Shown here: one piece after another, positions 1 to 8,254 of the stretch | How the letters are laid out: each line of letters opens with the position of its first letter | How positions within the stretch are numbered: position 1 is the stretch's first letter | Source: JBNAGF01 sp049801055 | GTDB lineage: Bacteria > Pseudomonadota > Alphaproteobacteria > Rhodobacterales > Rhodobacteraceae | NCBI RefSeq assembly: GCF_049801055.1 | Contig: NZ_JBNAGF010000007.1 | Coordinates: forward strand, 186,001-250,000 | Length of the DNA: 64,000 bases | Direction of reading: 5' to 3' | Position numbers and translations under genes: made by a program | The notes under the pieces: model-generated | Told to the model about the DNA's origin: nothing | The model's input: only the letters and a program-made list of their open reading frames with translations | Databases searched by the model: none

Positions 1-748
1 CCAGGAGAGGCACGTGAACGGCGGTGATGCCGGTCTTGACCGCCTGATCGTAGAGCCGCTTCTGAATGTCGGGGATTTCTCCGGCCGGGTCCCATGCGCC
101 TGCGCTGCGGAAGGCGGAAGCCAATTGGAACTCGATCCCGATCCCGGTCTGCTTGCCACCAGCATCACGCTGCCAGAACATCACGCCAGGCACCTGGTCG
201 GATTCATCAGGATCGACCTTCCCGGCGTCGAATGCCTTGGAGTTCATCCAGACGTCATGAATGGTGAAATCGAGGATAAAGGCGGGACGGTCAGGAACAA
301 CAGACTCAAGGTCTTCTTTGGTCGGCCAGCCGCCAAAGGACACCTGATCAAAACCATAGCCTAGGATCAGTTCCTCATCCGGGTTCGCGTCTGCGTAGTC
401 CTTGATGGTCGCCAGGGCCTCTTCCAGCGTATCGACGCCAAAAAGGCTGATACCGCGCGAAGTCCAGTCGGAGGCAACAATGTGATCGTGGCCTGACGCG
501 AAGCCCGGCAAGAGGGAATCGCCCCCGAGATCGAAGACTTCGGTGTTGTCCCCCACCATCGCCTCGGCGTCCGCCACATCACCGACATAGGTGATCTTGT
601 TTCCGGTCACGGCCACTGCTTCGGCGGTTGGGGTGGTTTCGTCCACGGTCAGAACTCTGGCAGTCGTGAAAACTATGTCAGCGCTTTGTGCAAAGGCTGA
701 GTTCGCTACCAGAAAGGTCGCCGCCAAGAAACTTGAGAACCGAGTCAT
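1..748 (-). CDS. Secreted amidohydrolase family 3 protein (partial, C-terminus outside window)
   Basis: Metal-dependent amidohydrolase of the YtcJ type, expected to hydrolyse amide or related bonds in the periplasm; the substrate is unknown. The reading frame opens at an ATG at 748-746 and runs off the left window edge without a stop, so about 249 codons are visible. Residues 1-20 form a signal peptide ending in AFA. The composite beta-sandwich start (about 23-80) leads to PGFASGHDHI with the metal-binding HxH at residues 87-89. A paralogue with the same layout lies upstream on the same strand (1345-3147). The family is clear; specificity cannot be read from sequence. Confidence 0.85.
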   Translation of the reverse strand, partial: MTRFSSFLAATFLVANSAFAQSADIVFTTARVLTVDETTPTAEAVAVTGNKITYVGDVADAEAMVGDNTEVFDLGGDSLLPGFASGHDHIVASDWTSRGISLFGVDTLEEALATIKDYADANPDEELILGYGFDQVSFGGWPTKEDLESVVPDRPAFILDFTIHDVWMNSKAFDAGKVDPDESDQVPGVMFWQRDAGGKQTGIGIEFQLASAFRSAGAWDPAGEIPDIQKRLYDQAVKTGITAVHVPLL

Positions 749-1344
749 TGTCCGCTCTAAAAAACTGCCACCAAAGTAAGATCGGAGAGGCTATCGTCTA
801 CTCAATTTGTGCTCACCCGCCACGGCAATTGGGTAGTGGCTTGGATAGGGCGAATTTGCCTGACAATGGAACACAAAAAAGTCAGCGTTTAGCGCGATCT
901 CGAGTTTCCGATTTTTAAAAGTTGCAAGTGAAGACAATGGCGGCTTCGCCCGCAACTCGATCAAAGCCGTTTTTTGCGGGACTCTGCTCTGGGCCATCGC
1001 CCACCAGCCCCGGAGATCACCATCCCAATGGGTCAAAGGCCAATGTTGCTCCAAAAAATCAACTTGGACCAGTCAGATCAGGCTACTCAGCAGTACCAGC
1101 GTACCGCCATAGGCATGATCCCAGGAGGGATACGATGTCTCTTGAATGGATTCCTGCGCTTCGCGGGCCCCTCAATCATGTTCGCGTGATCGATCGCCAG
1201 AAATGCGCAAATTGCGCATCGGTCCCACTGATCGCAGCATCGATCTCAATTCAGGCGAAACGGCCGGTCATCTCTATCAATCGCAAGACGGTGAAAAACA
1301 GCCGTTTTGGATCACGCAAAAGCGTGAGGCTTGCGACGCATACG
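749..1344. other. Intergenic region between two amidohydrolase genes
   Basis: About 600 bases without a gene I can support. Open frames on both strands are present but none resembles a known family. The best plus-strand candidate starts at ATG 1134 behind an AGGAGG-like site, but its frame then runs deep into the oppositely oriented amidohydrolase. Two small structures are visible: a perfect 17-base palindrome ATGCGCAAATTGCGCAT at 1203-1219, and a 6-bp hairpin with an AAAA loop at 1312-1327 just past the end of the 1345-3147 gene. The latter may help end that transcript, although no T-run follows it. Confidence 0.5.
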
Positions 1345-3147
1345 TCATTCAACGCTGGTTGCCTGATACATCGCGTGAAGAAACTGATGCGCCGTCACAG
1401 GATCGCTCACGAAGGGAGATCGTCGAATTTCACCCTTTCTTGTCTCGTCGCCGATCTCGTAGATCACCAAATCTTCCTTGATGGTCGAAATCACACTGAG
1501 CTCGTCAAGTTTCTCCGGGTCAACAGCCGTCGGGTCGTCGGAGAGAATGACGAAATCGGCCAGTTTGCCAATCTCGATTGAACCTTTGTCCTGTTCTTCG
1601 AAATGTTGCCAAGCGGGCCAGATTGTCAACGATTTCAACGCTGTCATGACGTCGACCCGGTGCCGGGGCCCAAGGATGTCTCCCGACCGCGTGCGGCGAG
1701 TTACGGTGGCGTCAAGAATTCGCATGCTGTTCGGAAACGCAACTGGGGCGTCGTGATGCGACCCGAACATCATCCCTCTTTCGATCAGCCAGCCAGTTGG
1801 TGAAATGTTCTCGGCATTGATTGGACCCACTGTGTGATCTCGGTGCCAGTCACCCCAGTAAAACGTGTGCATAGGAAACAACGACAAGAACACACCCATC
1901 CGGCGGTAGGCATCGACTTGGTCTTCGCGCAGGAACTGACCGTGGATCAGGACAGGCCGGTTTCCGGGGTCACCATACGTTTCCTGTGCAGCCTCGATTG
2001 CTGCGATCAACATGTCCGAGGCCCCTTCACCATTGGCATGGGTGATGATCTGAAATTCGTTCTCGTAACACCAGTTCACGGCATCCTGAACGGTTTCCAT
2101 GTTGACTGCGGCGTAGCCCGCATAACCTGCCGGGTAATCGCCAACCGGGTCGTAGTAGGGACGATCGCGCAAGGCGGTAAAGCCCTGAGGAGAGCCGTCA
2201 ATTGTCAGCTTGCAGCCTCCAACCCGAATGCGATTTTCATATGACTTGGACGCATTGTCTCTGATGTAGTCCCTGGCCTCTAGAACGTCCGGGTACGCGA
2301 CGACGTCAATTGCAATTCGACCCTTCTTGGCCATGGCTTTCAGCGCCTCGACACTGGGTCCTGAGGACCGCCCGTCCTGCCCGGTGGTATAGCCGTAACT
2401 CGCCCAGAGCTCTGAACCTGCAACTGCAAATTCTTCGAAGGCTTCCGGACCCAGTTTGGACAAGACGGGAACGAGAGCGCCAAAAAATGCGTATTCTTCG
2501 AGAACTCCGTTCGGTTCGCCGTTGGTATCGCGCTGGATGATTCCGCCTGCAGGATCTGCTGTTGATGCGTCAAAACCCACGATCTCGAGCGTCTTGGAGT
2601 TCGCGACGCCGATATGGCCGGATTGATGAACAATGATGACGGGCAGGTCTTGCGAGACCGCATCAAGTTCATCGCGGTTTGGGTGCCGCTGTTCCGCAAG
2701 TTGGGCGTTGTCATAGCCGAAGCCGATAATAACGCCAGTTTTCTCAACGGCATCGCTGTTTTCATCGATCCAGTTGCGCAGCGTCTGTTGCAGACTGGCA
2801 ATATCCGTCACCGCGCCATCTGGTGGCGAAAGCAGATTTGCGGACAGGGCCTGAAGGCCGCCAAAAACTACGTGCCCGTGACTGTCGACAAAGCCCGGAA
2901 CCATCGCCCGCCCGTTAAGATTGTGGATTTCTGTCGTGTCGCCTTGATGCGCCAACAAATCTGATAACGCCCCCGCTGCGAGAATCCGCCCGTCCCTGAC
3001 CGCAACTGCTTCCACTTTGGGTTGCGCGTCGTTCATCGTTAGGATCGGCCCGCCGGAGTAAATTGTGTCGGCAGTGTCCTGTGCGCTCACGGCCGCTGCT
3101 GAAAGCATGAAACCGGCCAGCCAGAGAAGTCTGAGATTATGCGACAT
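1345..3147 (-). CDS. Secreted amidohydrolase family 3 protein (YtcJ-like)
   Basis: Predicted exported metal-dependent hydrolase of 600 residues, a normal length for the YtcJ/amidohydrolase_3 family. The start is placed at ATG 3147 because GGGAGGGAG lies about 7 bases upstream; an in-frame ATG six codons earlier lacks this. A signal peptide covers residues 1-22 (ending VSA-Q). The metal site PGFVDSHGHV puts HxH at residues 90-92, and further conserved blocks (LTIDGSPQG, THANGEGASD, GSHHDAPV) follow the usual order. The protein ends in the family's composite-domain strand (ADFVILSDDP). It is paralogous to the truncated gene at 1-748. The substrate is not identifiable. Confidence 0.88.
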   Translation of the reverse strand: MSHNLRLLWLAGFMLSAAAVSAQDTADTIYSGGPILTMNDAQPKVEAVAVRDGRILAAGALSDLLAHQGDTTEIHNLNGRAMVPGFVDSHGHVVFGGLQALSANLLSPPDGAVTDIASLQQTLRNWIDENSDAVEKTGVIIGFGYDNAQLAEQRHPNRDELDAVSQDLPVIIVHQSGHIGVANSKTLEIVGFDASTADPAGGIIQRDTNGEPNGVLEEYAFFGALVPVLSKLGPEAFEEFAVAGSELWASYGYTTGQDGRSSGPSVEALKAMAKKGRIAIDVVAYPDVLEARDYIRDNASKSYENRIRVGGCKLTIDGSPQGFTALRDRPYYDPVGDYPAGYAGYAAVNMETVQDAVNWCYENEFQIITHANGEGASDMLIAAIEAAQETYGDPGNRPVLIHGQFLREDQVDAYRRMGVFLSLFPMHTFYWGDWHRDHTVGPINAENISPTGWLIERGMMFGSHHDAPVAFPNSMRILDATVTRRTRSGDILGPRHRVDVMTALKSLTIWPAWQHFEEQDKGSIEIGKLADFVILSDDPTAVDPEKLDELSVISTIKEDLVIYEIGDETRKGEIRRSPFVSDPVTAHQFLHAMYQATSVE

Positions 3148-3502
3148 CCAAAAACTCCCTCCCAATAAAGCCTTTGTGCAAAGATAGCTGGCATTATGAG
3201 TTGGTCCAACAGGAATGGAATGCGCGACTCTGTTTCAGCGCAGGTCAAACTCGTCATTCGGTCAGTCCTGGAGACGCCGCTAGTCTGTGAACTCCTGCAA
3301 TTGAGAGCATTGTCGGCGTTTGTTTCAAGGCCAACCGGGGGGGCATTCGGCTGGCGATAGACACATGGCTGCCGGTGGGCCACAAAGGCACATCCAGTGT
3401 ATTGCATGTGATGCCTGAAAGTTAGCGACAAAGCGGTATCGGTGCAGGATTTTTGGCGGTAGTTTCCCGTCAGTGGATGCCGGAAAACACGGGAGAATTA
3501 CC
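3148..3502. other. Divergent intergenic region
   Basis: About 355 bases between the minus-strand amidohydrolase and the plus-strand lactone oxidase. Promoters for both directions should lie here. I see no convincing sigma-70 pair, repeat or RNA structure. The only open frame of note (minus strand, overlapping the amidohydrolase start) has no family resemblance. Confidence 0.4.
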
Positions 3503-4774
3503 TTGAAAGAGTGGTCAAACTGGTCGGGCAGCGCTGTTGCAAGGCCGGCGCGTCAGTTGGCGGTAGCCTCCGAAGGGGAACTGAGCGCCGTCGTCAAGGA
3601 TACCGCTGGCGTGATCCGCATGGTTGGATCCGGCCATTCGTTTACACCGATCGCGGCGGTCGAGGGTGGAACACTCGTATCTCTGGACGGATTTGATCAC
3701 GTCGAACCGGAAGGGTCCGATCAGGCAAGGATCGGCGGAGGAGGAAAACTCGGTGCGATAGCCACGAGACTGCATGAACTGGGCCATGCGTTCTCAAACA
3801 TGGGCGACATCAATGACCAAACCCTCGGCGGTGCCCTCGCAACGGCCACGCACGGCACCGGACTCAAGTTTGGCTGTTACTCGGCGATGTTGTCCGAGCT
3901 GACCTTGATCGACGGTCGAGGTGAGAAACGTGTAATCGACCGTGCGTCCCAGACAGACCTTTTCCGCGCTATGTCCGTCGGTATCGGCACAGGCGGGATC
4001 GTGACCGAAGCGCTGGTCAAAACCACGCAACCCTACCGCCTGGATCGGAAACGATACGCGATATCGCTCAATGATTTTCTGGACGACTTCACGACCCGGA
4101 TGAATGCATGCCGGAATGTGGAATTCTACTATATCACCGGGTCGGGACAGGCGCTGGTGATGGAAAGCGAAGCAAGCGATGCGGCCCCGGTTGCCAGACC
4201 CGAAGATCGCGATCAGGAAGGTCTGGCCCAACTGCGCCTTGCAGGAAAACTGTTTGCCCGGTTGCCCGCTTTGCGGCGCTTCACCTTGGGGTTGGCGATA
4301 AAATCGCACACCAGCGAACACTTCATAGAGGATTGGCACCGGGCCTTCCCGACCGATCGTGACGGTATCCGTTTCAATGAGACGGAATATCACCTGCCAC
4401 TGGAAATGGGCCCGATTGCATTGCGCGAAATTGTAGAATTGGTGGAAAAGGAATTCCCACAGGTCTACTTTCCGATGGAAGTGAGGACCGTAGGAGCGGA
4501 TGACCTGAGCCTGAGCCCGTTCTTCCAACGCGATACAATGTCGATCGCCGTGCATCACGAAGCCGGAAAGCCCTTTGAAGACCTCTTGCGTGCAGTGGAA
4601 ACGGTCTTTCACAAGTATGAAGGTCGCCCTCATTGGGGCAAGTTGCACTCGCTCACCGCCTCGGGCCTTCGCCCGCTCTACCCCGAATGGGACATGGCCA
4701 TAGAAGCCCGGCGAGAGCTTGACCCGGAAAGCCGGTTCGTGACTCCTTATATTGCGAGGCTTCTGGGACTGTGA
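3503..4774 (+). CDS. FAD-linked aldonolactone oxidase (D-arabinono-1,4-lactone oxidase family)
   Basis: Flavoprotein oxidase of the vanillyl-alcohol-oxidase superfamily. Relatives oxidise sugar-1,4-lactones such as L-gulono- or D-arabinono-lactone. Start chosen as TTG 3503: GGGAG sits 7 bases upstream and the protein then begins KEWSNWSG, the usual short N-terminus. An ATG 30 bases upstream has no ribosome site. The FAD-binding half holds GSGHSFTPIA near residue 46 and the GALATATHGTG block near 110. The C-terminal ALO domain ends with HWGKLHS, whose H and K flank the flavin in family members, and FVTPYIARLL. The stop overlaps the next gene by 4 bases, so the pair is probably co-translated. 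Confidence 0.85.
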   Translation: MKEWSNWSGSAVARPARQLAVASEGELSAVVKDTAGVIRMVGSGHSFTPIAAVEGGTLVSLDGFDHVEPEGSDQARIGGGGKLGAIATRLHELGHAFSNMGDINDQTLGGALATATHGTGLKFGCYSAMLSELTLIDGRGEKRVIDRASQTDLFRAMSVGIGTGGIVTEALVKTTQPYRLDRKRYAISLNDFLDDFTTRMNACRNVEFYYITGSGQALVMESEASDAAPVARPEDRDQEGLAQLRLAGKLFARLPALRRFTLGLAIKSHTSEHFIEDWHRAFPTDRDGIRFNETEYHLPLEMGPIALREIVELVEKEFPQVYFPMEVRTVGADDLSLSPFFQRDTMSIAVHHEAGKPFEDLLRAVETVFHKYEGRPHWGKLHSLTASGLRPLYPEWDMAIEARRELDPESRFVTPYIARLLGL

Positions 4775-5901
4775 GCCGCTATTTCGAAACTCTGATCCAC
4801 GCGTGTGAAAACGCCGGTTTGCATCGGCCTGTCCTTGTACTTGACCAGATGCGTTTGAACGCCAACCTGATCTGTCTGCGGGAAAACCTGCCAACGGGAA
4901 TTGCCCTGCGTTTGGCTGACAAATCCTTGCCGGTCCCGGATCTTCTGGAACATGGATTCCAAGCGCTTGGAACCGATCAGGTCATGTCATTTCATCTGCC
5001 ACTGACCGCCAGAGTTCTGGCGCGGTTTCCAGCAACGCATGCACTCATGGGCAAGCCGATGCCCGTCGCCGCAGCAGCGGAGTTCCTGAACAACTGCCCG
5101 GACGCCTCACGTGTGACTTGGTTGATCGACAGTGCCGCAACTCTTGCTGAATATCGTTCGCTTGCGGTTGAAACCGGGACGAGCCTGCGCGTTGCTTTCG
5201 AAGTGAATATTGGTCTCGGTCGCGGCGGGTTTGAGACCCCAAAAGAGCTCGCGGCGTGTCTCAGCGATACCTCGCCGCTCATCCCCTGTGGCCTGATGGG
5301 ATACGAAGCCCATGTGAATGCGCTGCCAAAGTTTCTGGGTGGTGGTGCGCAGGCGCAAGAACACGCCATGAACCGGCTAGGTGCATTCGTCAATTGCCTG
5401 TCGCCGGAGCAGCGTCAGATAATCAACACCGGAGGCAGCAACACGGTTCTTGGACTGCCGGGCAACGGGCCGGCAAATGATTTCACGCTGGGTTCGTTGA
5501 TGTTAAAACCCTCCGATTTCGATCAGACGTTGAACGCTGCGATTGAACCTGCGCTGTTTATTGTCACGCCGGTCCTCAAGACTTGCTTGCACGGATTGCC
5601 CGGGCATCCCCGACTATCGGGCTTGTTGCGTGGCACAAGGATCATTCGCGACCGCATCAGCTTTGCCTATGGTGGCAAATGGATGGCCAGGCCCGTGTAT
5701 CCGGAAGGCCTTGCAAAAAGCCCGTTCTTCGATGCGTCCTCGAACCAGAACGGGCTGTGCCTACCGCGTCATGCAGAAGCTCCTGGCCACTTCGTGTTCT
5801 GGCCCACTCAATCCGAGGCCGTCTTGCAACATTTTGGAACCGTGCACGTTTTTGACGGCAATGACATCTGCCGGGAAATGGACCCATTTCCGATTTGCTG
5901 A
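4771..5901 (+). CDS. Fold-III PLP enzyme, D-threonine aldolase / D-serine dehydratase-like
   Basis: Predicted PLP-dependent amino-acid deaminase or aldolase of the alanine-racemase fold (DSD1-like), 376 residues. The GTG start at 4771 overlaps the stop of the lactone oxidase gene (GTGA). The PLP lysine is probably K51 in LADKSLPVPDLL. The barrel continues with MGYEAHVNALP and NTGGSNT, a likely phosphate-binding block. The C-terminal beta domain ends with the short acidic stretch HVFDGNDICREMDPFPIC. Coupling to a sugar-lactone oxidase is unusual chemically, and I infer a shared but unknown pathway. Racemase versus aldolase versus dehydratase cannot be separated by eye. Confidence 0.75.
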   Translation: MSRYFETLIHACENAGLHRPVLVLDQMRLNANLICLRENLPTGIALRLADKSLPVPDLLEHGFQALGTDQVMSFHLPLTARVLARFPATHALMGKPMPVAAAAEFLNNCPDASRVTWLIDSAATLAEYRSLAVETGTSLRVAFEVNIGLGRGGFETPKELAACLSDTSPLIPCGLMGYEAHVNALPKFLGGGAQAQEHAMNRLGAFVNCLSPEQRQIINTGGSNTVLGLPGNGPANDFTLGSLMLKPSDFDQTLNAAIEPALFIVTPVLKTCLHGLPGHPRLSGLLRGTRIIRDRISFAYGGKWMARPVYPEGLAKSPFFDASSNQNGLCLPRHAEAPGHFVFWPTQSEAVLQHFGTVHVFDGNDICREMDPFPIC

Positions 5902-5949
5902 TGGCGCTCAGACAGGGGCAGCGGATTTGATCACTACTGCGTTGCTGTC

Positions 5950-6795
5950 TCAGGCTTTCAGTTGGGAAATGAACCAGTCTCGAAAGTTCCGAGCGGAGGG
6001 GGAGGGGCGGTTGATCCTGAGAAAAAAGCCCTCCTTGCCTTCGATCGATACGTCGTGCGCCACCGTAAGCCGTCCGGCATTTTGGGCGTGGGCACTCAGG
6101 ATCTCGCTGGCGAGTGCGATACCATTGCCCTGCGCGGCAAGGTGAAGGGCCATCCCGTAGCTGTCGACAAACAGGGAAGGACGTTGAACGGCTATTCCGC
6201 TCGCTTCGCTCCAGCGCGCCCAACCGTCGGATGTGCCGACAGTCTCGATCAGCGGGGCCTCGGATAACGGTGTGATCAGAGTGGCGGCCTTAAGCGGAAC
6301 CAGCCTGTTTGGGGTAAGTTTCTGCGCGCCTTCTCCGGCCTGTTTTTGCGACCCGAAACGGATTTCAACATCTGCTATGGCGCTGTTGAAATCATCAGGC
6401 CAGATCGCGCTCAGGATACGCAGGCGCAGTCCCGGGTGGTTTTCGGTGAATTCACTGAGGCACGGAACCACAACCCATTGGGCAATACTGACCGACATGG
6501 CGACGGTCAGAACCTCCTCGGTCGGGCCAGCGTCGAACATGTCCGTTGCGATGCTCAGCCGCTCCAGTGCAGCACTGACTTGCGGCAACAGCCGCCGTCC
6601 ATCGTCGGTCAATGCCAGCCCGCGGGCTTTTCTGGTGAACAGGGTGACGTGCAACCGTGTCTCCAGCGCTTTGATTTGCTGACTGACGGCAGATTGCGTC
6701 ATACCGATTTCGGCAGCTGCTGCTGTAAAGCTGAGGTGGCGTGCAGCGGCATCGAACGCGCGAAACCAGTTGAGCGGGGGTAGGGATCTTGCCAT
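5950..6795 (-). CDS. LysR-family transcriptional regulator (GcvA-like)
   Basis: DNA-binding regulator of 281 residues with an N-terminal winged helix (about 5-63: LNWFRAFDAAARHLSFTAAA then MTQSAVSQQIKALE) and a periplasmic-binding-like effector domain from about residue 90. Start taken at ATG 6795; an in-frame ATG eight codons upstream is possible. It is divergent from the operon starting at 6901 and convergent with the PLP enzyme. By the usual LysR arrangement it most likely controls the divergent monooxygenase operon. The shared 105-base gap carries a TTGACA-like element reading towards this gene. Confidence 0.88.
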   Translation of the reverse strand: MARSLPPLNWFRAFDAAARHLSFTAAAAEIGMTQSAVSQQIKALETRLHVTLFTRKARGLALTDDGRRLLPQVSAALERLSIATDMFDAGPTEEVLTVAMSVSIAQWVVVPCLSEFTENHPGLRLRILSAIWPDDFNSAIADVEIRFGSQKQAGEGAQKLTPNRLVPLKAATLITPLSEAPLIETVGTSDGWARWSEASGIAVQRPSLFVDSYGMALHLAAQGNGIALASEILSAHAQNAGRLTVAHDVSIEGKEGFFLRINRPSPSARNFRDWFISQLKA

Positions 6796-6900
6796 GGTCA
6801 AGTCACCCATTAGTTGCACTTATGCCTTAGCCCAAAATTCTTTTGTTTGTCAAAAACCGGGCCCTGTCGGACAACCTTTGAGCGCGACAGGAGAATATGA
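6796..6900. promoter_or_regulatory. Shared LysR/monooxygenase-operon control region
   Basis: Short divergent gap. On the minus strand a TTGACA hexamer (around 6858-6853) lies about 17 bases before a CTAAGG hexamer and could be the promoter of the LysR gene. On the plus strand an AGGAG ribosome site precedes ATG 6901. LysR proteins commonly bind such shared gaps, but I could not pick out a clear T-N11-A palindrome. Confidence 0.35.
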
Positions 6901-7500
6901 ATGCATCCCGAAATTCGGAAGATTGTAACCTATGACGAAGAGGTTCTGATCGAGGGTTTTCGCTCAGCAACAGAACCATGGCGCATGTTTGCGGTTGCGG
7001 CTGTTGTGCGCAATCCATGGTCGGGCCGGTATGTTGAGGATCTGACCCCTGAGATCCGGGCCTATGGGCCGGTATTGGGCGAGATGCTGACCAAGAGGAT
7101 GATCATGCTCGCCGGTGGCGGAGACCGGATAGAGGCTTATGGAAAGGCTGCAGTTGTCGGACTGGACGGCGAGGTGGAGCACGCTTCGGGGCTCATTCAC
7201 ACCCTGCGGTTTGGCAACCATTACCGCGAGGCGGTCCAAGCGAAATCATATCTGGCCTTCACGAACACAAGGGGTGGGGCCAACGCGGCGATCATGGTGC
7301 CGCTGATGGACAAGAATGATGCGGGGCGTCGGTCGCACTATCTGACGATCCAGTTCGCAATTCCCGATGCGCCCCGTGCCGACGAAATTGTCGTTGTGCT
7401 GGGGGCGGCAACGAGCGGTCGTCCTCATCACCGTATCGGTGACCGATATCAGGACCTGAAGGATCTGGGCCATGACGTGGACAACCCGGCAGCGGTCTGA
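6901..7500 (+). CDS. AmtS/DUF1185 'amino acid synthesis' family protein
   Basis: Protein of 199 residues recognised as the AmtS (DUF1185) family from its opening MHPEIRKIVTYDEE, the middle block GKAAVVGLDGEVEHASGLIH, and the closing HHRIGDRYQDLKDLGHD. The biochemical role of the family is not established. It has no signal peptide or membrane segment and is presumably cytosolic. AGGAGAATATGA precedes the ATG. It is the first gene of an operon with an alpha/beta hydrolase (29-base overlap), flavin reductase, luciferase-like monooxygenase and aldehyde dehydrogenase. The context suggests a role in breaking down a nitrogen-containing or ring compound (inference). Confidence 0.8.
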   Translation: MHPEIRKIVTYDEEVLIEGFRSATEPWRMFAVAAVVRNPWSGRYVEDLTPEIRAYGPVLGEMLTKRMIMLAGGGDRIEAYGKAAVVGLDGEVEHASGLIHTLRFGNHYREAVQAKSYLAFTNTRGGANAAIMVPLMDKNDAGRRSHYLTIQFAIPDAPRADEIVVVLGAATSGRPHHRIGDRYQDLKDLGHDVDNPAAV

Positions 7501-8254
7501 ATTCGGAGCGCTGGCGGCGATATCCTCCGGTGAGGGCGCTCCGCTGGTTTTGCTTCACGGCGTTGGGTTGCGCGCTGAGGCTTGGAACCGGCAGGTCGAT
7601 GCGCTGCTGGCTGAGGGGCACCGGATCATTGCGCCGGATATGCCGGGGCATGGTGGAAGCCCGACAGTCCCAATACCGCGCAGCCTTCAGGGTTATACCG
7701 ATCCGGTAGCCGCAGGCCTTGATGAGCCTGCAATTGTCGTCGGGCATTCCATGGGGGCCATGATCGCTCTTGATCTGGCTGCCCGGTATCCGGATCTCGT
7801 GCGCGGTGTTGTGGCAATGAACGCAGTGTTCCGGCGCAACCCTGGGGCGAGGAAAGCGGTTGAGGCAAGAGTTGCCGCCTTGGATGGTGTGCACAGGGCA
7901 GACCCTACCGAAACGCTGGAACGGTGGTTCGGCGGCGCAGCCTCTCCCGAACGTTCGGCTTGTGAGCTCTGGCTGCGGTCCTGTGATCCCTCCGGATACA
8001 AGGCCGCATACACGGTGTTTGCCCAAGAGGACGGGGCATCATCTGAGGCGTTGATGGCTCTGAGTGTTCCGGCCCTGTTTCTGACCGGCAGCGAGGAGCC
8101 GAATTCGACACCTGAAATGTCTCGGGACATGGCAGCGCTGGTGCCCGGCGGGCGTTCTGAAGTGATCCGAGGTGCGGCACATATGATGCCGATGACACAT
8201 CCCCGACAAGTCAACCGCAGCCTTTTAGGTTTCGTCAGGGAATGCCGGCCATGA
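7472..8254 (+). CDS. Alpha/beta hydrolase
   Basis: Alpha/beta-hydrolase fold enzyme of 260 residues. The oxyanion strand LVLLHGVGLRAEAW is near residue 25. The nucleophile elbow VVGHSMGA puts the catalytic serine near residue 92. The acid lies around LTGSEEPNSTP, and the likely catalytic histidine is in RGAAHMMPMTHP. The start overlaps the end of the AmtS gene by 29 bases, and its stop overlaps the next start by ATGA, showing tight translational coupling. It probably hydrolyses an ester, lactone or ring-opened product made by the downstream monooxygenase (inference). Confidence 0.85.
   Translation: MTWTTRQRSEFGALAAISSGEGAPLVLLHGVGLRAEAWNRQVDALLAEGHRIIAPDMPGHGGSPTVPIPRSLQGYTDPVAAGLDEPAIVVGHSMGAMIALDLAARYPDLVRGVVAMNAVFRRNPGARKAVEARVAALDGVHRADPTETLERWFGGAASPERSACELWLRSCDPSGYKAAYTVFAQEDGASSEALMALSVPALFLTGSEEPNSTPEMSRDMAALVPGGRSEVIRGAAHMMPMTHPRQVNRSLLGFVRECRP

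Noticed and set aside
922..1581. 219-codon plus-strand frame next to the amidohydrolase gene
   Set aside because: About a third of it is antisense to a well-supported gene, and the rest shows no family; the AGGAGG before ATG 1134 is not enough support.
3794..4894. Very long minus-strand frame opposite the lactone oxidase
   Set aside because: It is the antisense shadow of a GC-rich gene with clear family motifs on the plus strand; the same applies to other long frames opposite pyc, ftsZ, lpxC and murD.
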